In this document: positions 21,162 to 22,127 of the stretch, piece after piece
Layout: every line of letters begins with the position of its first letter
Position numbering within the stretch: position 1 is the stretch's first letter
Source of the DNA: DAORIO01 sp035438585
GTDB lineage: Bacteria; Patescibacteriota; Minisyncoccia; Phycocordibacterales; UBA9973
DNA: 22,127 nucleotides
Reading direction: 5' to 3'
Assembly: GCA_035438585.1 (NCBI GenBank)
Contig: DAORIO010000007.1
Location: 1 to 22,127, forward strand
The notes under the pieces: model-generated
What the model was told of the DNA's origin: nothing
Database searches by the model: none
What the model saw: the letters and a program-made list of their open reading frames with translations, nothing else
Position numbers and translations under genes: made by a program

Positions 21162-21935
21162 ATGAACCCAAGTGTCGTCAAAACTACAAATTTTGAAGGA
21201 CCATTTCCGCTCCTTTTAGAACTGATAGAAAAAAGAAAACTTCATATAAATGATGTTTCTTTGGCGACCATCACAGATGACTATCTAAAAAATATTCAAG
21301 AAATAAACAACGACACTATTTCAGACGTATCTGAATTTATACAAGTTGCGTCAACTTTGATACTGATAAAATCGCGGTCAATTTTACCTGGTTTTTCTTT
21401 GACCGAAGAAGAAGAGCAAGATGCTGATGTTTTGAAAAGAAGACTTGAACTATATTCTATTATTCGAGATGTTTCTGTAGAAATTTCGAAACAATACGGA
21501 AAAAAGATTTTGATAATGGCGTCCGGTATTCCATACAAACAAGAAATACTTTTTAGACCGGGGGAAAATCTAAACGCCGAATTGCTTTATAATCTATCAG
21601 AGAACATTTTGCGCTCTGTACCGAAAAAGGAGGTAAAGCCAGAGGTAAGAATAGAAAGAGCGATAACAATAGAAGAAATGTTCGACAAACTTATGGACCG
21701 CATAAACAAAGCGGTGCAACTTTCTTTTTTTGATGTTTCGGGAAAATCTGTCGGCACAAAAACAAAATTAGAAAAAGTAACCGTAATTGTTTCTTTTTTG
21801 GCAATGCTTGAAATGGTTCGAAATGGAATTATTTCGGCCGAACAAGGAGAAAGTTATGGAGATATAAGTATGAGTAAAAGAGAGAAAGAGCTCGAAGAAG
21901 ATTTAAACTTAAACGAAGAAATAGAAAATGAATAA
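21162..21935 (+). CDS. scpA: Segregation and condensation protein A
   Basis: Kleisin subunit of the bacterial SMC-ScpAB condensin, 257 aa. Recognisable are FEGPFPLLLELIEKRKLHINDVSLATITDDYL (residues about 9-40), the DVSEFIQVASTLILIKSRSILPG stretch and the C-terminal winged-helix LEKVTVIVSFLAMLEMVRNGIISAEQ. It ends in an acidic tail. The kleisin bridges SMC heads and binds ScpB. I chose the ATG at 21162, 4 bp after the aspS stop, rather than an ATA-preceded longer frame that overlaps aspS. No Shine-Dalgarno sequence is present. It overlaps scpB by 8 bp. Confidence 0.95.
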   Translation: MNPSVVKTTNFEGPFPLLLELIEKRKLHINDVSLATITDDYLKNIQEINNDTISDVSEFIQVASTLILIKSRSILPGFSLTEEEEQDADVLKRRLELYSIIRDVSVEISKQYGKKILIMASGIPYKQEILFRPGENLNAELLYNLSENILRSVPKKEVKPEVRIERAITIEEMFDKLMDRINKAVQLSFFDVSGKSVGTKTKLEKVTVIVSFLAMLEMVRNGIISAEQGESYGDISMSKREKELEEDLNLNEEIENE

Positions 21936-22127
21936 AAATTTACAAAACATAATAGGACTGCTTTTAGAAGATGGTGGAGGTGTTGCTTATTCTCGAATAA
22001 CGAGTTTGCTTAATATTCCAATAGAAGAAATAAAATCTGAACTTGAACAAAACAAAGAAGTTCTTTTGGGTTTTGGAATAAATCTAATAATGACCGAAAA
22101 CCAAGTTGCGATTTCAACAAATGAAGA
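21928..22127 (+). CDS. scpB: Segregation and condensation protein B (5' part, cut by the window end)
   Basis: The first 66 codons of a gene starting at ATG 21928, overlapping the scpA stop by 8 bp. The protein begins MNKNLQNIIGLLLEDGGGVAYSRITSLLNIPIEEIKSELEQ, continuing to GINLIMTENQVAISTNE. This matches the N-terminal winged helix of ScpB (helix, 'G..VS...LA..L', then the strand pair with 'L.....G..L....T'). Operon position directly after scpA supports the call. The first helix-turn is divergent, so the assignment leans partly on context. Confidence 0.85.
   Translation, partial: MNKNLQNIIGLLLEDGGGVAYSRITSLLNIPIEEIKSELEQNKEVLLGFGINLIMTENQVAISTNE

Noticed and set aside
160..21935. Alternative genetic code with UGA as Gly or Trp
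   Set aside because: Universal proteins (DnaK, DnaJ, DnaB, synthetases) read through at full length without in-frame TGA, and Trp is encoded by TGG.

Overview
The window is about 22 kb of AT-rich, tightly packed bacterial DNA. It probably comes from a Candidate Phyla Radiation (Patescibacteria, Parcubacteria-like) genome. The evidence is indirect: small intergenic gaps, an archaeal-type AspRS of 445 aa, a divergent CysRS, a PaaX/Cas2-like winged-helix regulator of a kind common in these genomes, isolated single genes from pathways (SpeD, PurD-like) and almost no Shine-Dalgarno sequences. The standard genetic code fits all genes. No mobile element, CRISPR array, tRNA or rRNA was seen.

Layout. 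1-1131: an orphan terminator, a small acidic hypothetical gene, and a convergent PaaX/Cas2-like regulator whose promoter faces that of the chaperone block. 1132-5132: DUF3467-like protein, DnaK, an MBL-fold hydrolase and DnaJ. 5135-6527: a SpeD-family pyruvoyl decarboxylase and an EamA transporter, each with its own promoter. 6530-7840: a PurD-like ATP-grasp ligase on the minus strand. It diverges, across only 15 bp, from a 44-aa single-pass membrane peptide and a multi-pass sensor histidine kinase (7841-9703). 9745-12059 (minus): corA-cysS, overlapping genes. 12131-12466: ribosomal protein L21. 12468-14515 (minus): dnaB-recR. 14653-17944: prs, then trpS with a GNAT/DUF2156-like gene and a two-TM protein. 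18115-19386: a single M16 peptidase. 19459-19724: an apparent structured non-coding RNA with its own promoter and terminator. 19820-22127: aspS, scpA and the start of scpB.

Most genes are housekeeping: translation (cysS, trpS, aspS, rplU), replication/recombination/segregation (dnaB, recR, scpAB), PRPP synthesis and protein folding. The most unusual feature of the window as a whole is its gene-start architecture. Seven first-in-operon genes carry a -10 box (often the extended TGn form) that ends exactly 6 nt (once 7 nt) before the start codon, so their transcripts should be leaderless. The others have very short leaders without a ribosome-binding site. The other main candidates are the unassigned ncRNA before aspS, the SpeD homologue with an altered substrate-site residue and no spermidine synthase nearby, and the 44-aa peptide/histidine kinase pair.
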